Notes: a model not told the origin generated them from the letters alone. Positions 16,744-27,505 are shown, counted from the first letter of the stretch. The stretch: DNA of 64,000 bases from Gordonia sputi NBRC 100414 (GCF_000248055.1 NZ_BAFC01000075.1:31980-95979); one strand, 5' to 3'. Translations and numbers: made by a program.

Positions 16744-17781
16744 ATGACCGCACAGGCGCACGTCGGTGCGCTCGCCATCGCCGGTGTGGTCACCGGTGAG
16801 CAGATGCGTGCCACCGGCGCCGCCATCGCCGCCATGCAGGAGGATTCCGGAGCGCTGCCGTGGTTCCCCGGCGGACGCACCGATCCCTGGGACCACATCG
16901 AATCGGCAATGGCATTGAGCGTCACCGGGTTTCATGCAGAAGCCGAGGCAGCGTACGCCTGGAGTCTGCACACGCAACGCGACGACGGATCGTGGCCGCT
17001 GCGCTTCGATTCGGGTGTTGTGACCGACCACGGCACCGACTCCAATTTCTGCGCCTACATCGCCGTCGGTGTGTGGCATCACTATCAGATCACCGGCGAT
17101 GTCGTGTTCCTCGAACGCATGTGGCCGGTCGTCTGGTCGGCGATCAACCTCGTCCTGCGTTTCCAGCGTCCCGACGGCGCCTTCCGCTGGGCGGGCGACC
17201 ACGCGACCGGCGCCATGTTCGACAAAGCGCTGATCACGGGGAATGCCAGCATCTTTCAGGCGCTCGACTGTGCCGTCCGCATCGCGACCGAGGTGGAGCA
17301 ACCCGACGACGAGTGGGTGCGTGCACGTGCCGCGCTGCGCGACACATTTCGTTGTCGGCCAGAGGTTTTCGAGAAGCCGTCCGAGCATTCGATGGACTGG
17401 TACTACCCGGTGCTCGGCGGCGCGGTGCGCGGCCGTGCCGGTCAGGAGATGATCGCTCGACGCTGGGACGAGTTCGTCGTACCCGGTCTCGGCGCGCGGT
17501 GCGTCGACCACCGACCCTGGGTGACCGGTGCCGAAACCTGCGAATTGGCAATCGCACTCGACGCGCTGGGCGACACCGCGGACGCCGTGAAGCTCATCGC
17601 GTCGATCCAACACCTGCGCGACCCCGACGGCTCGTACTGGACCGGACTCGTCTTCGACGACGGCAAGCGCTGGCCGGTCGAGAAGAGTTGCTGGACGTCG
17701 GCGGCGGTTGTCCTCGCCGTCGACGCGGTCACGAGAAGCAGTGAGGCCAACGGGATCTTCCGCGAGGCCGGGGTGCTCTGA
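16744..17781 (+). CDS. Alpha/alpha-toroid protein (glycoside hydrolase- or terpene cyclase-like)
   Basis: 345 residues. The sequence consists of repeated helix pairs with glycine-aromatic turns: GALPWFPGGRTDPWDHIESAM, RDDGSWPLRF, RPDGAFRW, DPDGSYWTGL. This matches (alpha/alpha)6-7 barrels, a fold shared by six-hairpin glycosidases and prenyltransferase/squalene-cyclase repeats; databases often label such genes 'prenyltransferase'. There is no DXDD or DDXXD terpenoid motif, and the TDPWDHIE and HGTDSNF segments look more like a sugar-binding cleft. With a glycosyltransferase and methyltransferase just upstream (37-bp gap), a glycan hydrolase role is favoured but unproven. No signal peptide, so cytoplasmic. 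Confidence 0.65.
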   Translation: MTAQAHVGALAIAGVVTGEQMRATGAAIAAMQEDSGALPWFPGGRTDPWDHIESAMALSVTGFHAEAEAAYAWSLHTQRDDGSWPLRFDSGVVTDHGTDSNFCAYIAVGVWHHYQITGDVVFLERMWPVVWSAINLVLRFQRPDGAFRWAGDHATGAMFDKALITGNASIFQALDCAVRIATEVEQPDDEWVRARAALRDTFRCRPEVFEKPSEHSMDWYYPVLGGAVRGRAGQEMIARRWDEFVVPGLGARCVDHRPWVTGAETCELAIALDALGDTADAVKLIASIQHLRDPDGSYWTGLVFDDGKRWPVEKSCWTSAAVVLAVDAVTRSSEANGIFREAGVL

Positions 17782-17807
17782 GCGCCGGTTCCCGGTGCCG
17801 GAGAAAT

Positions 17808-17821
17808 TAGAACATGTTCTA
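17808..17821. promoter_or_regulatory. KstR-type operator before LLM oxidoreductase
   Basis: TAGAACATGTTCTA is a perfect palindrome matching TNNAACNNGTTNNA. It lies 34 bp upstream of the ATG at 17856. A second motif, GACAGGTGTC (17823-17832), follows directly; the same ten bases recur in the aldA-tetR promoter at 34561. Confidence 0.7.
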
Positions 17822-17855
17822 GACAGGTGTCCAGTGGTCTGCCTATTCTTGCGGT

Positions 17856-18716
17856 ATGGATTTCGGGATCGTTCAGTTCACCAGTGATCGTGGGCTCAAG
17901 CCGCAGGTGCTCGCGCCGCTCATCGAGGAGGCGGGGTTTGCCTCCTACTTCGTTCCCGAGCACGGTCACATCCCCACCCGACGCGACGCCGCGCACCCGC
18001 AGACCGGCGATTCGTCACTGCCCGACGACCGCTACATGCGCACCCTCGACCCGTGGACGACGCTGGCTGCCGCTGCCGCGGTCACCTCGCGTATCAAGCT
18101 CGCCACGGCCGTTGCATTGCCGGTGCAGTCCGATCCCATCACGCTCGCGAAAACGCTTGCCACACTTGACCACATCTCCGACGGCCGGCTGACGCTCGGC
18201 GTCGGTTTCGGATGGAACCTCGACGAGCTCGCCGATCACGGCGTTCCGTCGAAGCGTCGTCGAACGATGCTCCGGGAGTACCTCGAGGCGATGCGCGAGC
18301 TGTGGACGGCCGACGAGGCCGAATATCATGGCGAGTTCGTCGATTTCGGCACGAGCTGGGCGTGGCCCAAGCCTCCGCAGGGAGCGATCCCGACGCTCGT
18401 CGGCGCCGCAGGCAACGAGAAGAACTTCAAATGGATCGCGCGCAGCGCCGACGGATGGATCACGACGCCCGGCGAGGACGACATCGCCGGTTCCGTCGCA
18501 CTGCTCCGACGGCTCTGGGCCGACGCCGGACGCTCCGGCGAACCGCAGATCGTCGTCCTGGACTTCAAGCCGATCCCCGAACGTCTCGAGGAGTTCCGCG
18601 ACCTCGGCGTCACTACGGTGCTCTACGGACTGCCCGACGACAGCGTCGAACGTGCCACGGCCTACCTGGCCAAGCTGGCGGGCAAAGTAGGCCGCGCCCC
18701 CGCCGCGGCCCGCTGA
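17856..18716 (+). CDS. F420-dependent LLM-class oxidoreductase (TIGR03619-like)
   Basis: 286 residues. A luciferase-like TIM barrel: MDFGIVQFTSDRGLKPQ at the first strand, YFVPEHGHIP, the cofactor-binding ALPVQSDPITLAKTLATLDHISDGRLTLGVGFGWN, then PTLVGAAGNEKNF. This pattern is typical of actinobacterial enzymes using coenzyme F420 rather than FMN. Substrate unknown. A KstR-type box lies just upstream, and M. tuberculosis has an F420-type oxidoreductase (Rv3520c) in its KstR regulon, so a steroid-linked redox step is plausible; direct orthology is not claimed. Confidence 0.85.
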   Translation: MDFGIVQFTSDRGLKPQVLAPLIEEAGFASYFVPEHGHIPTRRDAAHPQTGDSSLPDDRYMRTLDPWTTLAAAAAVTSRIKLATAVALPVQSDPITLAKTLATLDHISDGRLTLGVGFGWNLDELADHGVPSKRRRTMLREYLEAMRELWTADEAEYHGEFVDFGTSWAWPKPPQGAIPTLVGAAGNEKNFKWIARSADGWITTPGEDDIAGSVALLRRLWADAGRSGEPQIVVLDFKPIPERLEEFRDLGVTTVLYGLPDDSVERATAYLAKLAGKVGRAPAAAR

Positions 18717-18729
18717 CCGGCCGCGCCGT

Positions 18730-19130
18730 CCGCTGATCGAGCCGCCCCGACCGCTGATCGAGCTTGTCGAGATCACTCGCCCCGCGGTGGGGTGGTCTCG
18801 ACTCGGGTGCTCGCTGCGCTCGCGCCCGCTCGACCAGCGGTGAGACCCCCGCTGATTGAGCTGCCTACCGCTGATCGAGCTTGTCGAGATCACCCGCTGA
18901 TCGAGCCACCCACCGCTGATCGAGCTGCCCACCGCTGATCGAGCCGCCTACCGCTGATCGAGCTTGTCGAGATCACTCGCCCAACGGTGGGTGGTCTCGA
19001 CTCGGGTGCTCGCTGCGCTCGCGCCCGCTCGACCAGCGGTGGGGGTTGCGCCCGCTCGCCCGGCGCTTGGTGGTCTCGACTTGGGTGCTCGCTGCGCTCG
19101 CGCCCGCTCGACCAGCGGTGGGTGTCGAGA
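18730..19130. repeat. Dispersed palindromic intergenic repeat block, copy 2
   Basis: About 400 bp between two convergent genes. It alternates short CCGCTGATCGAGCTTGTCGA units (several truncated to CGCTGATCGAGC) with three long GTGGTCTCGACTCGGGTGCT...CTCGACCAGCGG units near 18792, 18990 and 19071. The short and long units are partly inverted copies, so either strand can form extended stem-loops. It could terminate transcription for both flanking genes. Nothing coding is visible. Confidence 0.85.
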
Positions 19131-19715
19131 TCACCCCTCAGCGGCGGCGGGTCCCCGGTCGAGGGAGTGGTACTCGACGTTCGGCACGATGCCCAGTGCA
19201 GAGGAGATCCGGTTGGTGAAGTTGTACATCGCCGTCAACTCGACGACGTCCCAGATGTCGTCGGGACCCAAACCTGCGGCCGCGAGAGCATCGACGTCAG
19301 AACGTTCGACGGTCGCGGGCGCGCTCGTCAGCTTCTCGACAAAGACGCAGATGGCGCGCTGCCGGTCGGTCAGATCGGCGTGACGCCAGTTGAACGTGAT
19401 CCGGTCGGCATTGGCGTCGTCGTGCAGCTCATGCCGTAACGCCTGACCATGCGACACCAGGCAGTACGTGCATCGGTTGATCCCCGACGCCACCACCGCG
19501 ATCATCTCGCGATCCGCGCCCGAGAGCGTCTCCGACGGCTCGGTGACCTGTCGAAAGTGGTTGAACCACGCGGAGAATCGCTCCGGGCGGTGTGCATACG
19601 CCGTGAAGACGTTGGGCACGAAGCCGAGTTGCTCGGATGCCTTGCCGAAGAGTTTCTGTAGCTGCGGCGACAGCTCGTCGACCTCGGCGTCGGGGAAATA
19701 TGATCCGCTGCTCAC
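19131..19715 (-). CDS. Peroxidase-related AhpD/carboxymuconolactone decarboxylase-family protein
   Basis: 194 residues. All-helical CMD/AhpD fold with the redox motif NRCTYCLVSHG (CxxC plus downstream His), which in AhpD-like proteins reduces peroxides via the cysteine pair and a proton relay. N-terminal PNVFTAYAHRPERFSAWF and the LTDRQRAICVFVEKLT segment match the 'uncharacterized peroxidase-related' subfamily. A stand-alone leftward gene downstream of the tetR-SDR pair (57-bp gap), so it may be co-transcribed with them. Confidence 0.82.
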   Translation of the reverse strand: MSSGSYFPDAEVDELSPQLQKLFGKASEQLGFVPNVFTAYAHRPERFSAWFNHFRQVTEPSETLSGADREMIAVVASGINRCTYCLVSHGQALRHELHDDANADRITFNWRHADLTDRQRAICVFVEKLTSAPATVERSDVDALAAAGLGPDDIWDVVELTAMYNFTNRISSALGIVPNVEYHSLDRGPAAAEG

Positions 19716-19772
19716 GGGACACGCTCCTGAAGGGGGTAATGACGGCCGGTCAGCGGCCGCATGGTCACTCGA

Positions 19773-20414
19773 TCACGCACGCGGCTGCGCGCGAAGCCCT
19801 GGCATCACGAAATTGAGGATGTACACCGCGACGGATCGCGGGTCGTCGGGGTCGATCGTGGTGCCGGGCACGGTGCCCAGGCTGATGAGGATGCGCGCGA
19901 TCCATTCCGATGTCGTGTCGAGATCGTGTCCTGCGTCGACCTCGCCGGTGCGGATCGCGGCCTTCACATACGGCCTCCAGAAGTCTGCGAGGTCGGGGAC
20001 GAGGCCCGCGACACCCGCACCCGCGCAGGCCGCGAACTCGTCGGGCTCGGCGGTGCGCAGGCGGAGAAGCAACGCGCCCGGGTCGTCGTAAGCTCCGCGG
20101 CCGATTCGCACGCCGGAGATGAGTTGTTCGGCGAAGCCGCTGATCGCGTCGAGCTCGCTGCGGGCGTTGGTCCAGAATGCCTCGTTGAGTCGGACGATGG
20201 TTGCGCCGACCATGGTCTGCTTGTCGGGGAAGTGCCGGTACAGCCAGGCGCGGGACACGCCCGCGACATCGGCGACCTGCTGCATGGTGGTGGCGCGGAT
20301 TCCCTTGTCCGCCAACAAGCTTTCTGCGGCGTCGAGCATGCGGTCGGTGGCGGACGCCTCGACGGCGCGGGGCGCTCCGGTGGTCTCTGCCTGCACGATG
20401 CCTCCCTGACTCAT
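19773..20414 (-). CDS. TetR-family transcriptional regulator
   Basis: 213 residues. ATG 20414 overlaps the SDR stop (ATGA); longer in-frame starts would overlap the SDR in a second frame. The helix-turn-helix spans ~20-65: MLDAAESLLADKGIRATTMQQVADVAGVSRAWLYRHFPDKQTM. The C-terminal ligand domain is unique and gives no ligand clue. Translational coupling to the SDR and proximity to the divergent FMO-hydrolase pair suggest it controls the intergenic promoter at 21257-21466. Confidence 0.88.
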   Translation of the reverse strand: MSQGGIVQAETTGAPRAVEASATDRMLDAAESLLADKGIRATTMQQVADVAGVSRAWLYRHFPDKQTMVGATIVRLNEAFWTNARSELDAISGFAEQLISGVRIGRGAYDDPGALLLRLRTAEPDEFAACAGAGVAGLVPDLADFWRPYVKAAIRTGEVDAGHDLDTTSEWIARILISLGTVPGTTIDPDDPRSVAVYILNFVMPGLRAQPRA

Positions 20415-21256
20415 GTCAATTGGATGCGGCCGCTGCGTACGCCGGCGACGACACCGCCATCGACCAGGATATCGGTCCCGGTGATGAAGCCGGAGCGCAC
20501 CGGGTCGAGGAGAAACTCGACGGCCGACGCGATGTCTTCGGCCGTGCCGAACCGGCCCGCGGCGCACTTGTCGATCATGGCCTGGTAACTCGAATGCGCG
20601 AACTCGGCGTTGAACTCACGCCATCCCATCTCCGTCGCGGTGACGCCGGGGCACACCGAGTTGATGCGCGCCCCGCGGTCACCCCAGATCGGCGCAGCGG
20701 ACTGTACTCGAAAAACGTTGCCGCGCTTGCTGTATCCGTAGGCTAGACCGCAGGCGAACTCAGGTTGCATGTCGGGAAAAGCGAACATCGGCAACCCGGC
20801 CAACTCGCTGGCCGGAAGCGTCGAGAGTGCCGCGCCCTGTTCGGGGGTGACCGCGTCGGCGAAGATGTGTGCTGCGACGCTGGCGATGACGACGCCTGCG
20901 CCGCCGTCGGCGATGACCCGCCCGAACTCCTCTATGACGTATGCGGTGCCGACCAGATTGACCTCGACGATCCGCTCCGGAGTGGCCTGTGCCGGTGACA
21001 CGCCCGCGGTGTGCACCAGAGAGGTGACCTCGCCGAGCGAGGCTGCTCGATCGGCGAGTGCGGCGACCTGATCGCGGTCGGCGACGTCGATCGCCTGCGC
21101 GGTGACGTCGAAGCCGCTGCGACGCAGCGCGGACTCGACCTCCGTCAGGTGCTCGGTGTCGTAGTCGGCGATCAGCAGCGGCCGACCCGAGCCGAGGCGA
21201 CGCGCCACGGCCTCACCCATTCCGCCGACGCCGATGACCGTCAGCACTGATGTCAT
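20411..21256 (-). CDS. SDR-family oxidoreductase with insertion before the active site
   Basis: 281 residues. Nucleotide loop VIGVGGMGEAVARRL is a variant of the usual TGxxxGxG, and the adenine pocket follows (AIDVADRD). Catalytic Tyr and Lys are in GYSKRGNVFRVQSAA after a ~40-residue insertion (HIFADAVTPEQGA...), as in 3-alpha-hydroxysteroid dehydrogenase/carbonyl reductase-type SDRs. The C-terminus ILVDGGVVAG is usual. It probably oxidises or reduces a hydroxy/keto group, perhaps making the ketone used by the divergently encoded FMO. Confidence 0.82.
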   Translation of the reverse strand: MTSVLTVIGVGGMGEAVARRLGSGRPLLIADYDTEHLTEVESALRRSGFDVTAQAIDVADRDQVAALADRAASLGEVTSLVHTAGVSPAQATPERIVEVNLVGTAYVIEEFGRVIADGGAGVVIASVAAHIFADAVTPEQGAALSTLPASELAGLPMFAFPDMQPEFACGLAYGYSKRGNVFRVQSAAPIWGDRGARINSVCPGVTATEMGWREFNAEFAHSSYQAMIDKCAAGRFGTAEDIASAVEFLLDPVRSGFITGTDILVDGGVVAGVRSGRIQLT

Positions 21257-21371
21257 GGTTTCTCCGCTCGATCGTCGGAACGCGCCGAGGCGCGGGCTCT
21301 GCGCCGAACTCTATCAACGAAAGTAGACATTTTTGCCAAAGTGTTCACCGAGTGCGGGCGTGAGGAGTAGA

Positions 21372-21381
21372 CACAATTGTG
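21372..21381. promoter_or_regulatory. Palindrome in the SDR-FMO divergent promoter
   Basis: CACAATTGTG is a perfect 10-bp palindrome in an A/T-rich stretch of the 210-bp divergent region. It is flanked by GTAGACA on the left and CTGTCA on the right, extending the symmetry to about 22 bp. A candidate operator for the TetR regulator encoded at 19773-20414. Confidence 0.4.
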
Positions 21382-21466
21382 AATCTGTCAACCAGACCAC
21401 CTTGTCGACGCGATTTCCGTCGCTTCGTCATCATCGTCGCTTCGTCACCACTACCGAGAGGCAAAT

Positions 21467-22906
21467 ATGAGCGCACGTCCACCGCAGACGGCTGTGATCG
21501 GCGCGGGCATCAGCGGACTGACCGCGAGCAAGATGCTGGCCGACTACGGCGTGCCGTTCGCCACGTTCGAGTCGTCGGATCGAGTCGGGGGCAACTGGGC
21601 CTTCGGCAACCCGAACGGCCACAGCAGCGCGTATCGGTCACTGCACATCGATACGTCCAAGCACCAGTTGTCTTTTCGTGATTTCCCGATGCCCGACGAC
21701 TACCCGGACTTCCCGCACCACACCCTGATCAAGCAGTACCTCGACGACTACACCGACGCCTTCGGCCTTCGCGAGAAGATCGAATTCGGCAACGGAATCA
21801 CCCACGCGCAACGCCTCGACGGCGGAGGCTGGGAACTCTCGACGCAGCGGGGCGAGACGCGCTACGCAGACCTTCTCGTCGTCGCCAATGGACACCACTG
21901 GGATCCACGACTGCCCGACTTCCCCGGCGACTTCGCGGGTGTCGAGATGCACGCCCACTCCTACATCGATCCGCGTACGCCGCTCGACCTCTACGGCAAG
22001 CGCATCCTCGTCGTCGGGCTGGGCAACAGCGCTGCCGACATCGCGGTCGAACTATCCTCGCGCACACTTGAGAACACGGTCACCATCTCGACCCGCTCGA
22101 GTGCGTGGATCGTCCCGAAGTACCTGGGCGGCAAGCCTGCCGACAAGTACTACCGCACCTCGCCACACATCCCGTTCGCCTGGCAACGCAAGATCGCCCA
22201 GGTCTTCCAACCACTCACCGCGGGCCGTCCCGAGAACTACGGACTCCCCGCGCCCAATCACAAGTTCTTCGAGGCGCATCCGACGCAATCGGTCGAGCTG
22301 CCGTTCCGTCTCGGCGCGGGCGACGTCACGGCGAAGGGCGACATATCGCGTCTCGACGGCGACACCGTGCATTTCGTCGACGGGACGTCGGCCGACTTCG
22401 ACGTGATCATCTACGCGACCGGCTACAACATCACGTTCCCGTTCTTCGATCCCGATTTCATCAGTGCCCCGGGCAATCAGATCGATCTCTACAAGCGAAT
22501 GATCTACCCGGGTGTCGACGACGCGTTGTTCGTCGGCTTCGCGCAGGCCACACCGACGCTCTTCCCATTCGTCGAATGTCAGGCGCGGCTCGTCGGCGCG
22601 TACGCCGTGGGCCAGTATCAGCCACCGCCCGTCGACGAGATGCGCAGGGTCATCGCAGAAGATCAAGAGTTCTACACCGGCCACATGGTGCACAGCGCGC
22701 GGCACACCCAGCAGCTCGACTACTTCCTGTACGAACACGACATGCGCACCAAGGAATTACCCGCAGGCCGACGACGCGCCGCCGAGATCGGTGCACCGGG
22801 TTGGGCGGGTGTTGCGGAGCGTCTTGCGCACAGTGGTGAGCCCTTGGCGGAATCGGCGCACACCGCAACAGAATTGGTGACCGCAAGCGACGGGGGAGCA
22901 CGATGA
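21467..22906 (+). CDS. Flavin-containing monooxygenase
   Basis: 479 residues. FAD loop AVIGAGISGLTASKML, the GGNWAFGNPNGHSSAY segment usual in FMOs, the FMO fingerprint FxGxxxHxxxY as FAGVEMHAHSY, NADP loop VVGLGNSAADIAVEL and the late ATG motif DVIIYATGYN. This is a class B flavoprotein monooxygenase of the FMO rather than classical Baeyer-Villiger type. It uses NADPH and O2 to insert or add oxygen. The overlapping hydrolase gene suggests a ketone-to-ester-to-acid/alcohol sequence, as in bacterial FMOs with Baeyer-Villiger activity. Substrate unknown. Confidence 0.88.
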   Translation: MSARPPQTAVIGAGISGLTASKMLADYGVPFATFESSDRVGGNWAFGNPNGHSSAYRSLHIDTSKHQLSFRDFPMPDDYPDFPHHTLIKQYLDDYTDAFGLREKIEFGNGITHAQRLDGGGWELSTQRGETRYADLLVVANGHHWDPRLPDFPGDFAGVEMHAHSYIDPRTPLDLYGKRILVVGLGNSAADIAVELSSRTLENTVTISTRSSAWIVPKYLGGKPADKYYRTSPHIPFAWQRKIAQVFQPLTAGRPENYGLPAPNHKFFEAHPTQSVELPFRLGAGDVTAKGDISRLDGDTVHFVDGTSADFDVIIYATGYNITFPFFDPDFISAPGNQIDLYKRMIYPGVDDALFVGFAQATPTLFPFVECQARLVGAYAVGQYQPPPVDEMRRVIAEDQEFYTGHMVHSARHTQQLDYFLYEHDMRTKELPAGRRRAAEIGAPGWAGVAERLAHSGEPLAESAHTATELVTASDGGAR

Positions 22907-23862
22907 GTCAGAACATCGGAGAAGACGTCACCTTCGACAGCGACGGAACCGACTGCCACGCCTGGTTCTTCCCGCCCGCGGCACCTTCGCCCTTCGCGAT
23001 GGCCGACGGTGTTCCCGTCGTGGTGATGGCGCACGGTTTCGGCGGCACCAAGGATTCGGGACTCGAACCCTTCGCTCGACGCCTCGCCGACGCAGGGCTC
23101 GCGGTGTTCGCCTTCGACTACCGGGGCTTCGGTCTGTCGGGAGGCTCACCCCGCCAACGGGTCTCGATGGCGGGTCAGATCGCCGACTACCACGCCGCGG
23201 CCGACGCCGCGGCACGTCAAACCGGTGTGGACGCAGGTCGCGTGGTGCTGTGGGGGCTGTCGCAGTCGGGTGGACACGTCCTCTTGGCCGCCGCGGACCG
23301 CACCGACGTGGCCGCGGTGATCTCGGCGGTACCCATGGTCAGTGGCCTGGCCGCCGGGCGTCACCACCTCCCGCATGTCGGCGTGTTCTCGATGCTGCGA
23401 CAGAGCATCGACGGCATCGCGAGCGCGGCGTCGTCGAAAGTCGGTGGCGCGCCACATATGTTGCCGATCGTTGGTCGGCCGGGTCAGCAGGCGGCTCTCA
23501 CCAGCTCCGGCTTCTACGAGAGCTACAAGGCTATTGCCGGACCGTCGTGGCTCAACGAGGTCGATGCGTCGGTGTCGCTCGAACTCGGGTCCTACCGGGC
23601 GGACAAGTACGTCGATCGGATCGACGCGCCCAAGCTCGTGCAGATCGCCGACTTCGATCGGGGGGCACCTCCGCACGCCGCCGCCAAGGCCGCGTTCAAG
23701 GCGCGTGCGGAGGTACGGCACTACCCGTGCGATCATTTCGGCATCTTCGCCGAGGTCGACCCGGCAACCTTCGAACGCGTCGTCGAGCATCAGATTGCCT
23801 TCCTGACAAGGCATTTGGCTACTCCGGTCGATCTCCGCGAGCTCGACGCCGCGGTGAGCTAG
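22903..23862 (+). CDS. Alpha/beta hydrolase
   Basis: 319 residues, starting at an ATGA overlap with the FMO gene, hence coupled translation. Oxyanion region VVVMAHGFGGTKDSG, DYRGFGLSGG, nucleophile elbow GLSQSGGH, a late Asp in QIADFDRG and the catalytic His probably in YPCDHFGIF. The pattern resembles dienelactone hydrolase/acetylxylan-esterase-like enzymes. Likely hydrolyses the ester or lactone made by the FMO. Its last 4 bp overlap the convergent thiolase-like gene. Confidence 0.85.
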   Translation: MSQNIGEDVTFDSDGTDCHAWFFPPAAPSPFAMADGVPVVVMAHGFGGTKDSGLEPFARRLADAGLAVFAFDYRGFGLSGGSPRQRVSMAGQIADYHAAADAAARQTGVDAGRVVLWGLSQSGGHVLLAAADRTDVAAVISAVPMVSGLAAGRHHLPHVGVFSMLRQSIDGIASAASSKVGGAPHMLPIVGRPGQQAALTSSGFYESYKAIAGPSWLNEVDASVSLELGSYRADKYVDRIDAPKLVQIADFDRGAPPHAAAKAAFKARAEVRHYPCDHFGIFAEVDPATFERVVEHQIAFLTRHLATPVDLRELDAAVS

Positions 23863-25384
23863 GCCAGGCGGGCGCTGTTGGCACCCTCGGTCGCCTCGAT
23901 CGTCAGCTCGGCGCCGAACGGATCACCCGTCTCGAGTAGCTCGAGAAGTGCGTCGTCGGAGGTCAGTGCGGCCACTCGGGTGTGGTCGTCGTGCGTTGTC
24001 GCGACGACCACGCCCACCGGCCCGCGCTTGCCGTGATCGACGGTGTAGGTGTCGAGAGTTGCTGAGCCCGTGAAGAACTCGGCGACGGGTAGCGGGGCCG
24101 TATCGTCGATACGGGCCTGCAACGCGCGATCTGACCGAGGTGTCCAGGTGGTCGGCGTCGTCGAATAGACGCCGACCGACGTCTTGCTCATGATGCCGCC
24201 GTTGGCGACGACGAGGCCGAACGCGTCGGGTTGGCGTCGCAGTCGCTCGACGGTCTCGACGATCGCGTGGCTCGAGTAGTTGTGTCCCGGTCCGCCGAAG
24301 AAGGGCAGTCCACCGGTCACCGTCAGGCCGATCGGGGTGTCGACGTCGAATCTCAGTGCGTCGCAAACGTTGAAGACGGGGATGGGAAAGCAACTGTAGA
24401 GGTCGACGGTGGCAAGATCGGCGACGCCGACCCCCGCCATCTCGAGCGCTCCGGACGTCGCGATGGCGGCCGCGGGGCTCGTGCCGATATCGGGTCTGGC
24501 GAGCAGTGCGTGTTCACGAAGGCCGGTATGCCCGTGGAGAAACACCCATTTTTCGCGTGGTACTCCCATCTCCGTGGCCTTGGCTGCCGAGGTGAGAATG
24601 ATGGCGGAGCCGACGTTCACCAGATCGCGTGCCACGACGAGGCGCGGATACGGCTGTGCGATAACGCGATTGGCGTCGGTGATCGTCGCCAACTCGTCCG
24701 CGCTGCGGATCACGGGCGATGCCGCAAAGGGGTTGGCCGCCGCCACCTCGGTGAACGGAGCAAACAGGCGGCCCATCGCGCGTCGATGATCGTCGACGCC
24801 CACACCGAGCCTGTTGCGTCGTGCATTCTCGGCGAGCGCATACGCCACCGGCATCGACGTCAGCCGGTGCCGGACCATCGTCATGTCGATGAAGTCTTCG
24901 AAATATGGTCCGCGATCGTCGAGTTGACCGTCGATCTCTTCGCCGAAGTCGGGTTTGTCGTCGCGGTCGGCGAAGTGCCGAGCCGTCGATGTGGCTTCAG
25001 CGCCGACGATGAGCACGCAGTCGGCGCTGCCCTTTGCGATCGCCTCCGCATGTTCGGTGACCAGCGACTGCGGCGACTGCCCGCCGACGACCTCGACGAG
25101 AACTCGCTCGGGCGTTAAGCCGACGCGCCGCGCGACCGACCGCGGATAGTTGTTCGAGCGCCCCAGCGGGCTGGGCACATGCGGCATGTTCTCCATCTCG
25201 CGAACCGCGGCGATCACGTCGATCGATCCGGCCACGCCTGCGGCAACGCCGGTGTCGGCCAGGGCATTTCGAGTCGCGGCGGCACCGAGATCGATGCTCG
25301 ACCACGCCTGGTAGTCGGGAGTGTCGATGCGGTCGCCGGACTGCCCGACGCCGATGATGACCGGCGTGGTAGGGTCGCTGCGCA

Positions 25385-25385
<1 letters not shown>
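23859..25385 (-). CDS. Thiolase-like protein (acetyl-CoA acetyltransferase family, atypical)
   Basis: 508 residues from ATG 25385, which forms a TGATG junction with the upstream methyltransferase gene. The thiolase core is recognisable: ADCVLIVGAEATS, DLYSCFPIPV at ~329-338 and GGPGHNYSSHAI at ~364-375. At the position of the N-terminal nucleophilic Cys of classical thiolases the sequence is VVGGQSPQSLV (99-109), with no cysteine. An extra ~100-residue C-terminal domain (VDHGKRGPVGVVVATTHDD...) resembles the OB-like extension of mycobacterial thiolase-like proteins. It may bind acyl-CoA or catalyse a different C-C reaction; classical thiolysis is doubtful. Confidence 0.8.
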
Positions 25386-27098
<1,713 letters not shown>

Positions 27099-27109
27099 GG
27101 TTGCCCCGC

Positions 27110-27490
27110 TGGTCGAGCCTGGCCCGCGGGAGTGGTTTCGACTCGGGTGCTCGCTGCGCTCGCGCCCGCTCAACCAGCGGGAAGGCCAGGTCGAGTCTTG
27201 CCCACCGCTGGTCGAGTTGAACCCGCTGGTCGAGCTTGTCGAGACCACCGCTGGCCGAGCTTTGCCCGCGGGAGTGGTTTCGACTCGGGTGCTCGCTGCG
27301 CTCGCGCCCGCTCAACCAGCGGGAAGGCCTGGTCGGTCTTGCCCACCGCTGGTCGAGCTTGTCGAGACCACCAACCAGCGGGAGGCTGGTCGAGTCTTGC
27401 CCACCGCTGGTCGAGCTTGTCGAGACCACCAACCAGCGGGAAGGCCTGGTCGAGCCGAACCCGCTGGTCGAGCTTGTCGAGACCACCAAC
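27110..27490. repeat. Dispersed palindromic intergenic repeat block, copy 3
   Basis: About 380 bp between the quinone oxidoreductase and DUF2277 genes. Two long GTGGTTTCGACTCGGGTGCT...CTCAACCAGCGG units (near 27132 and 27275) alternate with five or more CCGCTGGTCGAGCTTGTCGA-GACCACC units. Arms are complementary between the two unit types. The last unit ends only a few bases before the ribosome-binding site of the DUF2277 gene, so its transcript may be influenced by folding. Confidence 0.85.
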
Positions 27491-27505
27491 CGAAGAGGAG
27501 CCACC

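Noticed and set aside
16744..17781. Squalene-hopene cyclase or prenyltransferase
   Set aside because: About half the length of a cyclase and lacks DXDD and DDXXD motifs; only the toroid repeat pattern is shared.
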